Shown piece by piece: positions 1 to 12,308 of a DNA stretch of 64,000 nt. Each line of letters starts with the position of its first letter. Positions within the stretch are counted from its first letter, which is position 1. Under the pieces are notes generated by a model. It was not told the origin of the DNA. It saw only the letters and a program-made list of their open reading frames with translations, and ran no database searches. Made by a program: the position numbers and the translations under genes. The DNA comes from Chrysaora quinquecirrha (lineage: Eukaryota > Cnidaria > Scyphozoa > Semaeostomeae > Pelagiidae), in assembly GCA_014526335.1 (NCBI GenBank), contig JACTAT010000054.1, forward strand, positions 124,001-188,000, given 5' to 3'.

Positions 1-3000
1 GGCCTCTTAAGGGTATATTAAGTAGTTTTTGATCAGATTGGGGCAAATTAAAGGGAAAAAACTTCCCTCAAAAAATTGCAAAAAGGCAAGTCTATAGCCT
101 TGGCAAATGGCCAAAAATAAGCCCAAATCAGGTGTTTTAAAAGTTTCGTTTTTCATTGAAAATAAACACCATTACCTACCAAATACCCAATGAATGGCCT
201 CTTAAGGGTATATTTAGTAGTTTTTGATCAGATTGGCGCAAATTAAAGGGAAAAAACTTTCCTAAAAAAATCGCCAAAAATGCAAGCCTTAGCCTTGCAA
301 AATGGCCAAAAATTAGCCAAGATAAGGGGTTTTGAAAATCTCGCTTTTTATTGAAAATAAATACCATTACCTACCAAATACCCAATAAATGGCCTCTTAA
401 GGGTATATTAAGTAGCTTTTGAACAGATTGGGGCAAATTAAAGAGAAAAAACTTCCCTCAAAAAATCGCCAAAAAGGCAAGTCTATAGCCTTGCCAAATG
501 GCCAAAAATAAGCCCAAATCAGGTGTTTTAATAGTTTCGTTTTTTATTGAAAATAAACACCATTACCTACCAAATACCCAATGAATGGCCTCTAAAGGGT
601 ATATTAAGTAGGTTTTTATCAGATTGGGGCAATCTAAAGAGAAAAAACTTCCCTCAGAATATCGCCAAAAAGGCAAGTCTGTAGCCTTGCCAAATGGCCA
701 AAAATAAGCCCAAATCAGGTGTTTTAAAAGTTTCGTTTTTTATTGAAAATAAACACCATTACCTACCAAATACCCAATAAATGGCCTCTAAAGGGTATAT
801 TAAGTAGGTTTTTATCAGATTGGGGCAAATTAGAGAGAAAAATTTCCCTGAAAAAATCGCCAAAAAGGCAAGTCTATAGCCTTGCAAAATGGCCAAAAAT
901 TAGCCAAAATAGGGGTCTTGAAAATCTCGTTTTTAATTGAAAATCAATACAATTACCTGACAAATCCCTGATGAATGGCCTCTAAAGGGTATATTAAGTA
1001 GTTTTTGATCAGATTGTGGCAAATAAAAGAGAAACAACTTCCCTCAAAAAGTCGTCAAAAAGGCAAGTCTATAGCCTTGCCAAATGGCCAAAAATACGCT
1101 CAAATCAGGTGCTTTAAAAGCTTCGTTTTTTATTGAAAATAAACACCATTACCTACCAAATACCCAATGAATGGCCTCTAAAGGGTATATTAAGTAGGTT
1201 TTTATCAGATTGGGGCAACCTAAAGAGAAAAAACTTCCCTCAAAATATCGCCAAAAAGGCAAGTCTGTAGCCTTGCCAAATGGCCAAAAATAAGCCCAAA
1301 TCAGGTGTTTTAAAAGTTTCGTTTTTTATTGAAAATAAACACCATTACCTACCAAATACCCAATAAATGGCCTCTAAAGGGTATATTAAGTAGGTTTTTA
1401 TCAGATTGGGGTAAATTAAAGAGAAGAGACTTCCCTCAAAAAATCGCCAAAAGGCAAGTCTATAGCCTTGCCAAATGGCCAAAAATAAGCCCAAATCAGG
1501 TGTTTTAAGAGTTTCGTTTTTTATTGAAAATAAACAGCATTACCTACCAAATACCCAATAAATGGCCCCTAAAGGGTATGTTAAGTAGGTTTTGATCAGA
1601 TTCGGGCAATCTAAAGAGAAAAAACTTCCCTCAAAAAACTCAGCAAATAGGCAAGTCTATAGCCTTGCCAAATGGCCAAATATAAGCCCCAATCAGGTGT
1701 TTTAAAACTTTCTTTTTTTATTAAAAATAAACACCAGTACCTACCAAATACCCAATAAATGGCCTCTAAAGGGTATATTAAGTAATTTTTGATCAGATTG
1801 GGGCAAATTAGAGAGAACAAATTTCCCTCAAAAAATCGCCAAAAAGGCAAGTCTATAGCCTTGCCAAATGGCCAAAAATCAGCGCAAATCAGGGGTTTTG
1901 AAAATCTTGTTTTTTATTGAAAATAAATACAATTACCTAACAAATGGCCAAAGAATTGCCTCTAAAGGGTACTTTAAGAAGTTCTTGCTTAGATTAGGGC
2001 AAATTAAAGAGAAAAAAATGCCCTCAAAAAATTGGCAAAAAGGCAAGTCTATAGCCTTGCCAAATGGCCAAAAATAAGCCCAAATCAGGTGTTTTAAAAG
2101 TTTCGTTTTTTATTGAAAATAAACACCATTACCTACCAAATACCCAATAAATGGCCTCTAAAGGGTATATTAAGTAGGTTTTTATCAGATTGGGGTAAAT
2201 TAAAGAGAAGAGACTTCCCTCAAAAAATCGCCAAAAGGCAAGTCTATAGCCTTGCCAAATGGCCAAAAATAAGCCCAAATCAGGTGTTTTAAGAGTTTCG
2301 TTTTTTATTGAAAATAAACAGCATTACCTACCAAATACCCAATAAATGGCCCCTAAAGGGTATGTTAAGTAGGTTTTGATCAGATTCGGGCAATCTAAAG
2401 AGAAAAAACTTCCCTCAAAAAACTCAGCAAATAGGCAAGTCTATAGCCTTGCCAAATGGCCAAATATAAGCCCCAATCAGGTGTTTTAAAACTTTCTTTT
2501 TTTATTAAAAATAAACACCATTACCTAGCAAATACCCAATGAATGGCCTCCGAAGGGTATATTAAGTAGTTTTTTATCAGATTGGGGCACATTAGAGTGA
2601 AAAAATTTCCCTCAAAAAGTCGCCAAAAAGGCAAGTCTATAGGCTTGCCAAATGGCCAAAAATAAGCCCAAATCAGGGTTTTGAAAATCTCTTTTTTTAT
2701 TGTCAATAAATACCATTACCTAGCAAATACCCAATGAATGGCCTCCGAAGGGTATATTAAGTAGTTTTTTATCAGATTGGGGCACATTAGAGTGAAAAAA
2801 TTTCCCTCAAAAAGTCGCCAAAAAGGCAAGTCTATAGGCTTGCCAAATGGCCAAAAATAAGCCCAAATCAGGGTTTTGAAAATCTTTTTTTTATTGTCAA
2901 TAAATACCATTACCTAGCAAATACCCAATGAATGGCCTCCGAAGGGTATATTATGTAGTTTTTTATCAGATTGGGGCACATTAGAGAGAAAAAATTTCCC

Positions 3001-3700
3001 CCAAAAAATCGCCAAAAAGGCATTGCCAAATGGCAAAAAATCAGCCAAAATCAGGTGTTTTGAAAAGATCGTTTTTTCTTCTTAAGTATATACGAAAACT
3101 TACCAAATACCTCCTGAATAGCCTTGTTGGGTTACATACAGCAGGTTTTGATCAGATAGAGGCGACTGAATGGCGCCCAGAGGGGTATATAAAGAAGTTT
3201 TTTATCTATATTGGGCGATTTAGAGAGATAAATTTCCTTCACAAAATTGCCAAATGGAAAAAAAATTGGCCAAAATCAGTTGTTTTGAAAACTTGCTTTT
3301 TTCCTCAAAAATAAATACCAATACCTACCAAATACCCCCTAAATGGCCTCTAAAGGGTATATGAAGATGTTTTTGATTAAATTGTGGCAAATTCGAAAGA
3401 GAAAATTTCCCAAAGAAAATCGTCAAAAAGGCAACTCTTTAGCCTTGCCAAGTGGCCAAAATTCCGCAAAATCAGGGGGTTGAAAACATCGCTTTATACC
3501 CAAATTTATACCAATACCTGACAAATGCCCAATGAATGCCTTCTAAAGGGTATATTGAGTTGTTTTTTTTTATAAGATTTGGGCAAATTAGAGAGAAAAA
3601 ATTTCCCTCGAAAAGTCGCCAAAGAAGTAAGTCTATAGCCTTACCAAATGCCCAAAAATCGGCCAAATTCAGGGACTTCGAAAATTTCGCTTTTTTTTAA
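1..3700. repeat. 195-bp satellite array A, about 19 units
   Basis: A tandem array with a 195-bp period: the landmark GGCCTCTTAAGGGTATATT recurs at 1, 196 and 391, then continues as GGCCTCTAAAGGG. Each unit also carries CAAAAAGGCAAGTCTATAGCC and TGGCCAAAAATAAGCCC. There is higher-order structure: about 1370-1750 recurs nearly unchanged 784 bp later, 588-780 resembles the unit 585 bp further on, and 2521-2710 is repeated at 2716-2905. Units become diverged beyond about 3030 and fade near 3700. Open frames of 60-95 codons in the array recur with the period and show no protein-like conservation, so I treat it as non-coding. The left end lies outside the window. Confidence 0.95.
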
Positions 3701-4309
3701 AAAATAAATCAATGAAAGCTTGTTATCCCGTTTCAAGGCTATTTTAAGAATTTTTATGCTATATCAAGGCTCGGAGAAGAATATCTAAGGATTCTAGAAT
3801 CAATTAGGACCTTTATTAAGTTGTCTTATGAATCTATAATATAAAGCTTAAAGCAACGAGGCAGAGATGACAGACTGAAAGACCGAACTTTACAAAATTA
3901 TGCACCTTTCATTTTCTGAAGCATGATTAATTTTCAGTGATATTAAATTAAAAAAATATATAGGATACAAGACTGACATTTTTTATTTAAATTAATCAAA
4001 TTAAAATCAACTCTTGAACTAATTAATAAATTTCATTGCTAAATGTGCATTATCCATTGTTAAGAGAGCTAAAATGCGATGGTGCAATGAAAAAGGCTAA
4101 TATGACACGTATAATTTGTGCTAGGGCTTGTGTAATGCTGTTTTCTACAGAAATATGACACTATTCTAAAAAAATATCCTAATGGGCATAACATAATGAT
4201 CTCTATCTTTGCTTGTCCAGCAAAAATAAAAAAATTAACCTGACAGTTAAAACAACAATAAAGGGGCAGCACTACGGGCTGTGGGGGCAGGGGTTAACAA
4301 CCCTTGAAA
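3700..4309. other. Unassigned AT-rich stretch up to gap 1
   Basis: Between the decayed end of satellite A and the first gap I see no exon, RNA gene or clear repeat. It could be an upstream PPEF intron, since the phosphatase exon at 4972 is internal. Confidence 0.5.
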
Positions 4310-4809
4310 NNNNNNNNNNNNNNNNNNNNNNNNNNNNNNNNNNNNNNNNNNNNNNNNNNNNNNNNNNNNNNNNNNNNNNNNNNNNNNNNNNNNNNNNNNN
4401 NNNNNNNNNNNNNNNNNNNNNNNNNNNNNNNNNNNNNNNNNNNNNNNNNNNNNNNNNNNNNNNNNNNNNNNNNNNNNNNNNNNNNNNNNNNNNNNNNNNN
4501 NNNNNNNNNNNNNNNNNNNNNNNNNNNNNNNNNNNNNNNNNNNNNNNNNNNNNNNNNNNNNNNNNNNNNNNNNNNNNNNNNNNNNNNNNNNNNNNNNNNN
4601 NNNNNNNNNNNNNNNNNNNNNNNNNNNNNNNNNNNNNNNNNNNNNNNNNNNNNNNNNNNNNNNNNNNNNNNNNNNNNNNNNNNNNNNNNNNNNNNNNNNN
4701 NNNNNNNNNNNNNNNNNNNNNNNNNNNNNNNNNNNNNNNNNNNNNNNNNNNNNNNNNNNNNNNNNNNNNNNNNNNNNNNNNNNNNNNNNNNNNNNNNNNN
4801 NNNNNNNNN
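4310..4809. other. Assembly gap (500 N)
   Basis: Exactly 500 N, the same size as the other two gaps, so the length is a placeholder. The missing 5' exons of the PPEF gene, including the first metallophosphatase motif (GDxHG), may lie here or further upstream. Confidence 0.99.
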
Positions 4810-4842
4810 TCCCGTCCGTCCACAAATCATGTACCCCCGGAA
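4810..4842. repeat. End of a GGGGGTAC-type MITE
   Basis: Directly after the gap the sequence reads CATGTACCCCCGG, matching the right end of the MITE at 29081-29440 (CATGTACCCCCAG). The rest of this copy is presumably hidden by the gap. Confidence 0.5.
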
Positions 4843-4971
4843 TAGTAAACCCTTTACACGGTGAAATCCTTACATGTTAGCCACACCTGACACCTGCAAG
4901 AAAATTGCAAACAGACTGCATGCCAGTAAATTTGTGTAAACCGCCTTTAAAATTGTTTTTATTTTTCGTAG

Positions 4972-5138
4972 AATGGTTTGCCATCATCGGATAACCCATA
5001 TATTTTCAATGGTGATTTCGTTGATCGCGGTCCATGCTCCGTTGAAGTCCTAATCACGTTGTGCTGTTTCTTTCTGCTCTATCCAACTGAAGTTTATTTA
5101 AACAGAGGTAACCACGAAGACCATATAATGAATTCAAG
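4972..5138 (+). CDS. PPEF: PPEF exon: metal-binding motifs 2 and 3
   Basis: Acceptor TTTTCGTAG before 4972 and donor AAG|GTATAT. Encodes GDFVDRG, whose Asp residues bind the two metals, and GNHED, whose His is the catalytic proton donor. Ends with two bases of an Arg codon. Confidence 0.93.
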
Positions 5139-8100
5139 GTATATCTCAAATTTAGTTATAACAGTAGTTATTCTTATTCAATAATCCGACCCCTCGCTTT
5201 TCCCGACTTGGATTATCCGGTCCATTAAAAGAATTTCAAGTACGAAATCATTATTCAGCGAATATTCTCACGCTAGCTAATCTATAAGAACTACTGTCTT
5301 GGTATTTTTTGCGCAATGTGGTGGAAAAGTACTACTATGGTGGGCTATTATGCTTTATGAGTTGGTATATTTTGCGTGCTGTGGTGGATAAGCACTACTG
5401 TGGTGGATTATTATGCTTGATGTGGTGGGTCATTATGCTTTATGTGGTGGTATTTTTTGCGCAATGTGGTGGAAAAGTACTACTATGGTGGGCTATTATG
5501 CTTTATGAGGTGGTATATTTTGCGTGCTGTGGTGGATAAGCACTACTGTGGTGGATTATTATGCTTGATGTGGTGGGTCATTATGCTTTATGTGGTGGTA
5601 TTTTTTGCGCAATGTGGTGGAAAAGTACTACTATGGTGGGCTATTATGCTTTATGAGGTGGTATATTTTGCGTGCTGTGGTGGATAAGCACTACTGTGGT
5701 GGATTATTATGCTTTATGTGGTGGTATTTTTTGCGCAATGTGGTGGAAAAGTACTACTATGGTGGGCTATTATGCTTTATGAGGTGGTATATTTTGCGTG
5801 CTGTGGTGGATAAGCACTACTGTGGTGGATTATTATGCTTGATGTGGTGGGTTATTATGCTTGATGTGGTGGGTCATTATGCTTTATGTGGTGGTATTTT
5901 TTGCGTACTGTGGTGGAAAAGTACTACTATGGTGGGTTATTATGCTTAGTGAGGTGGTATATTTTGCGTGCTGTGGTGGACATGCACTACTGTGGTGTAC
6001 AAACCACTCGAGCATAGAAATGTCATCAATGTCAAAATGTCAAATGTCACCTAAAAACCTCAAATAATCTAGTTTACTTAATTTTTTGTTTGAAATAATT
6101 TAAAAATACAATGTAGTTACACTTATTAGTTTGTTACTGGTTTCTCCTGTGAGTATATACCCGATTATGAAGACTACCTTCTTAAAAGATTAAAACCGTA
6201 AAGAAAGTATTCTATACTTTTTATTTTTTCATATATATTATTTATAGCTTAGTAAAGGAGCTTTAGTATGTCTAATAGTTTATCCAGGTTACATAGTTTC
6301 GATTATCTATATTTTTGGATTATCCGCATATATTTTTCAAAAATCTCGTGTCCCATGTAGGCAGGTATTTTAACTTATTGATGAATTCATGATCATTAAT
6401 TGTTGATTCCAAAACTGAATCTATAATGGCTGAATCATGACCTATTCTATCACTTTCTAACACTTATTTATTTTGTGGTTCTTTTGTTAATAATATTTTG
6501 TTTTACAATTTTGTTAGGTATGGATTTATTAAAGAAATTCAGAATAAATACAAGGTCAGGATTTACTTCATTATATACAACAATAAACTTTTTCGAAGAG
6601 GTCTGGGTCGGCGCGATATTTTTTTGGAAGATGAAGGACATCTTTTAGCTAAGTAAATGAATCCTCTCCGCATACAACGACCGGCATTGCGGTCGCTTAA
6701 AGAGAGTTGTCGCGGGGACCAGACCTCTTAAGAATCGTGGTGTTCGGTTGCTTAGTAACTTCGCTTTTGATTCGTGATGCTAGCGAATCCTCGTTGAAAA
6801 GCCCCGAACACGTTTTCTCGAGTCTCAACCGACAACTATACTAGACTTATTACACGATTCTGATTTTCTGCTCATAAAATCTAGACCAACAATCACAGAA
6901 ATTCGCTGCATTGAGCAACGAGCAACCGTTGCATTCCGCATTGAGCAATCTTTTGAAAACAACAACAACTCAAGGTGGTAGCTGCGATAATTTGGACTCG
7001 TGTTATAAGTATATTCTCAGACTAAATATTCCAAAACGAATGCCCTTGGTAATCAACTACCGATCTCGGAAGGATGCGAAATCAATTATTGAAAATCAAA
7101 TTATCGTTTCGCTAGTTTTTCATTTTGAGAAGCGACCACTGAAGGGGTACAGAAAAATTTATGTTGGTCCAAAGTAACCCACCCATATCTGCTGCTGAAA
7201 TTCAAAAATTATCTGAGTTTCCTCTTATTTCTTTCTTACAGAATGATGCAGGCATGATCAAGGAATTGTGTAAAAATTTATTTACATGGCTACCATTAGC
7301 GACGATTGTTGATAAAAAATTATTTGTAGCGCATGGTGGTATATCAAATAAAACAGATCTAGATATGATCAGAAAACTCAAAAGATATCAGGTGAGTTTC
7401 AGCTGACTGACTGACTGACTGTCTGACTGACTGACTGACTGACTGACTGACTGACTGACTGACTGACTGACTGACTGACTGACTGACTGACTGACTGAAT
7501 GACTGAATGACTGACTGACTGACTGACTGACTGACTGACTGACTGACTGACTGACTGACTGAATGACTGAATGACTGACTGACTGACTGACTGACTGACT
7601 GACTGACTGACTGACTGACTGACTGACTGACTGACTGACTGACTGACTGACTGACTGACTGACTGACTGACTGACTGACTGACTGACTGACTGACTGACT
7701 GACTGACTGACTGACTGACTGACTGACTGACTGACTGACTGACTGACTGACTGACTGACTGACTGACTGACTGACTGACTGACTGACTGACTGACTGACT
7801 GACTGATGAAATAATATTTCTCTATCTTATTTTAGTTTGCGTCAGTTTTAAAACCATCACATATTTCTCTGACTGACGATATCCCACCTGCACTAGAGAC
7901 TGTTCTTGAATGGGAACAGGTTCGTTCAAATATTTCCTTATTTTCTGATATTTATTTGTTTTTGTTGCATTTCCAGTAGCACCTTTCGCATAAGCAAATT
8001 GATTGATTGATTGATTGCTTGATTGGTTGATTGATATCCCCGGAATCCTTGAAGATGCATTTGTTATTTTTTTGTGTTCATTTTAAACAGGGTGTGATCT

Positions 8101-9277
8101 AGTATAATAAAGTATCTTTGCACGTTTTTAATAAAGACCCTTTGGTCTAACTTGAGGCTGGGGAGTTCCTTAGTTTTTGAAAAAAATGAGGCTGAAAGTT
8201 CCTTATACTGTTCCTTGTCGTCATATATTTCCTATTCCTAGCTATTACAGCAAATTCATTTGAACTTACTTCGTTTTCTATATTTTAATATCAATTGAAT
8301 ATGGGATGTACGATGGGAAATATGTATGTTATTCGGTTATTAGGGACCTTTAGGTCGAGCACGACGACGAGCTGCCTTGGTGCCTTGTGTTTCTGATTGA
8401 GGGGCAATGCACTCCTTGAAAATCTCGTACACCTTTGCTGGAAGTCCTTTTGTTTTCTCGGAAGTCCCTTGAAAGTCCTTTTGTTTTAATGGAAGTCTCG
8501 TACGCCTTTTTGCAGAGTGAAATGCCCCTCGTTTCTGATACTCGTCTTCGTACTCGTCTTCGTACTCGATCTAAAGGTCCCTATTTTGTGGTATCCGTCT
8601 TGTTGTTGAAAAAGGTCTTCCTTTGTATTTTATCCGATCATCAATAGTTCCTTAAAGTTCCTTAACTTTTTGGGAATTTTCAGCCTTAAGTTCCTTCTAT
8701 AAAGGTGTTCCTTTTTAAAAAATGCCTTTGATTTTTCAGGTACTTGATTTACTGTGGAGTGACCCACAAGCGGAGCCAGGGAGAATTTTCAATCACACAA
8801 GAGGTGGGGGATGCTTTTTTGGCCCTGATATTACAGCCACCTTTTTAGAGCAAAATGGAATGGATTTGATAATACGATCACATGAATGTAAATTTGAAGG
8901 ATTCGAATACACACATAAAAACAAAGTAAGTTTCGTAGACTTTAAAAACTTTTTCGCAAGTTGCACACCAGAGCAGATGGGATTTGAAAGCGCGCTGACT
9001 AAGCCAAAGTTTGTCCTCCTTATCTGGCTCTCGCTTTTCGAACTTGGGGAAAACGTTGTTGTTTTGATTTTGTCAGACGGGATGATGATGTTGACGATGA
9101 CTATGATGATGATGAGCAATGAGTATAATGACGATGATGATAAAGATGGTGATGAAGATGATCATGATCATGTTCATGATGTTGATAAATACGTATAATT
9201 ATGAAGATGATGATTGTAGTATTGATGATGATGATGATCATTGTGATCATCAGTATGATGATCATTTATGTTGATGT

Positions 9278-9348
<71 letters not shown>

Positions 9349-9513
9349 CTAATGATGATGATGATGATGGTGGTGGTGATGCTAATGTTGGATGATGACG
9401 ATGATGATCATGATGGCGATAAAGCCAGCAACGACAAAACTGATTGAACAGCGCTTTTTTTGTTTAGGCTATTTTTAGCTTTCCTTTGTGTTGCCATTTA
9501 TATCATATGCCGG

Positions 9514-9564
<51 letters not shown>

Positions 9565-11845
9565 AATCCCGGGTCACGGCAGATATTTTTACTTTTTTCT
9601 AACACGTTTATGTTGATAATTGCAAACATTATTTTTCGCTTTTGCTGACGGCCTGACGCCACAAAATAACCTGCACACTTTTCGCATACAATTGAAAACT
9701 ATTGTTTTTCGTGCATGTATGTGCAAACGTTTAACATGCCCTTTATTTTTGCTTCAGGTAATAACAGTATTTTCAGCGTCAAATTATTATGCTGAGGCCA
9801 GCAATTATGGTGCTTATTTGAAAATAGCTTCGGATGGAAAACCCTTTCCAGTTCAATATTTAGTCACAGATGACAAAAGACATCTTACTCTTAAACAAAC
9901 GTAAGTATTCTAACAATAATTAGAGATTTCCCAGCAAGTCAAAAGAGGGGGGTACTTGGCCCAAAAAGGACGAGCTTGTGCGCTCCCAGGAAAATTTTGC
10001 TGAACCGGCGTTAGAAAAAAATTCCTCCAGTGATGGTGAAGGTGAAGGTCCGAGGGGGGGGGGACTTCATCGTGCCGCCCAAGCATAAAAGACATACCCG
10101 ACCTTATACCAATTTTTTGAAAATGTATACCCTATCTTACACGAATCATGAAAATATTAGATAGCCTACACCAATATGTGAAAATATTCTTAAATAATCT
10201 CTACTGAAGCGACTGCAATCTCGGTCGTTGCACGCTAAGAATATTCCCTTACTCACAATGTCCACCATCTTCCAGAAAAATGTCGCATCGCCCTAGAGCT
10301 CTTTGAAAGAGTTTATTACGTATTTACATTCCAACAAGATTTTAGAATTATCGAACGAAACTTTCTTTGCAGGGTGGGTGTGAATGAGCAATCAGCCCTT
10401 AGAGACTTGAGAGAGAGATTTTTCTATCATCGAGAAGACTTGTTAGCTATGTTCAAGAAATATGACACAAATAATCATGGTAATTTCAAATCTTTCATTT
10501 ACATTCACATTTTCATTTATTCTTGGGTGCCTAATTGGTTGGGGGTCAGAAAAGGCCGGAAGTTTGAACAGGAATCAGGATCTAATTTGCGGTGAGTCAA
10601 ATAAACGCCGGAGGTCGGAATTTGTTTGTCAAACTTAGTCGAAGCGCAGTGCGAATGGGCCCTTTAGTATTAGTAAGCTTTTTGCAATCCATAGTCCTAG
10701 CAGTCAAAAAGAGTGTGTAAGTTAAATTTTTATACCAAGAAATTCATAGTAAAATAGGTAAATAACATCGACACCAATATCAATGCATATTTGATATGGG
10801 TAGAATTTTTCTGCAATCTTAGGCCCTAGCAAAACGATCAAATGTTGTTGGTCAATATCTGGGATTTGTTTCCAAGCAATGTTTGACCGTTGGACTACAT
10901 CACAAAACATTGCTTGGCGAGCACAATTCGCTCAGTAATACTTTTGAAAAACGTCAGAAAAATGTATCAAGTAGAGTGTGTTTGACGAACAATGTTTTGT
11001 GATGTGTGTAAATGACTAAACATTAAGTAAAAAACAAAACGACAAGCGAATTTCAACTGTTTGACAAATTTTGTTTCATCGTTTGGCAAGGGCCTAAGAA
11101 AATGCTTCAGTGGTGTTTAACGAAAATATCCATCGACGCGAATCACTAGCCCAGGACGTACTTAAAGGTTTTGAGAAGTGTGAGAATGACAGAAAGGCAA
11201 AAGAAACAAAGAGGTTTAAAGATTTTCAATGTCCTATATTGCGGATTTTTTGAGTTTCTTACTTTTACGTTGGGTCTGTGAGCTGCATACAGTATATTGT
11301 CGGGTCTACTGACCTATATTTCTTATACGCCGGTTTCTTGTAAAAAACCAATGTTTTCGAGAATCACTCTACTCATTGCTTGAAAAATAATTCATTTTTT
11401 TATTAGTTTAATGTTTTCAACCTTTCTTATAGGAACACTGAAGGTCGGTGACTGGGCAAATTGTATGGAGAATGTACTCAAGTTAAAATTACCGTGGACA
11501 ATATTGCGGGATAAGCTTGTTGCTGTAGATGAACATGGAAATGTATTGTACGAATCGTGTCTTGAGGGGTATCAGTTCAACTCTGCAGTACCTCAGGTAA
11601 GACCAAGACGAATTTTTTTCTATAGTTGTTATTGAAGACCAGGGGGAAGGCCACAAAGAACGGTAGGCATGATCAAGTTGGAAGCTTTAAGGCGGTGATT
11701 TCGATAAGATGATATTGTGATAATATTATGATGATATTATGATGATGATGCTGACGACGCTGATAATGATGATGATGGTGTTGGTGATGAAATTGATCAT
11801 GAAAATGGCTAAAAAAGTGATGATTATAATGCTGATGATGATGAC

Positions 11846-11884
<39 letters not shown>

Positions 11885-12268
11885 ATTGCTAATGAGATTG
11901 ATGATGATGATAACGCATCGTGAATTCAATTCAATCATCACATAACATGCCTTATGATATCTTTTTTTTTTAGCAATTAAGAAGCATATCTGAAGTATTA
12001 TACAGAAATAGGAGTTCGCTTGAAACTGTTTTTCGGTTGATCGATAAAGACTGTTCTGGTAAGTGAATTAATTTTTTGAAATGAGTTTGAGTCTGAGTTT
12101 GATTGCTAAACTGTTTTTGTAATGTTCCTAACTTTTCACCTTTTTTCAATTGAAGTGTTCTTAATCTCTTCATAATGCTTCGGTCACTTAAACAGAAATA
12201 TTTGTCAGTGAATGTTGCTTTGTTGCTTGCTTACTTTCTTGCTTGGTTTTCTTCTTGCTATCTTGCTG

Positions 12269-12308
<40 letters not shown>

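Noticed and set aside
1..3700. CRISPR-like array
   Set aside because: Whole 195-bp units are repeated without unique spacers, in an animal genome; this is satellite DNA.
4213..4864. Long open frames across the N-run (also at 26792-27685 and 42928-43542)
   Set aside because: They consist of unknown residues created by translating N; no real sequence supports them.
5309..6067. Overlapping 68-119 codon frames rich in W, Y and C
   Set aside because: The 148-bp unit is not a multiple of three and the frames are produced by GTGGTGG repeats within a PPEF intron.
9080..9395. Poly-Asp frames
   Set aside because: Direct product of the (GAT)n microsatellite.
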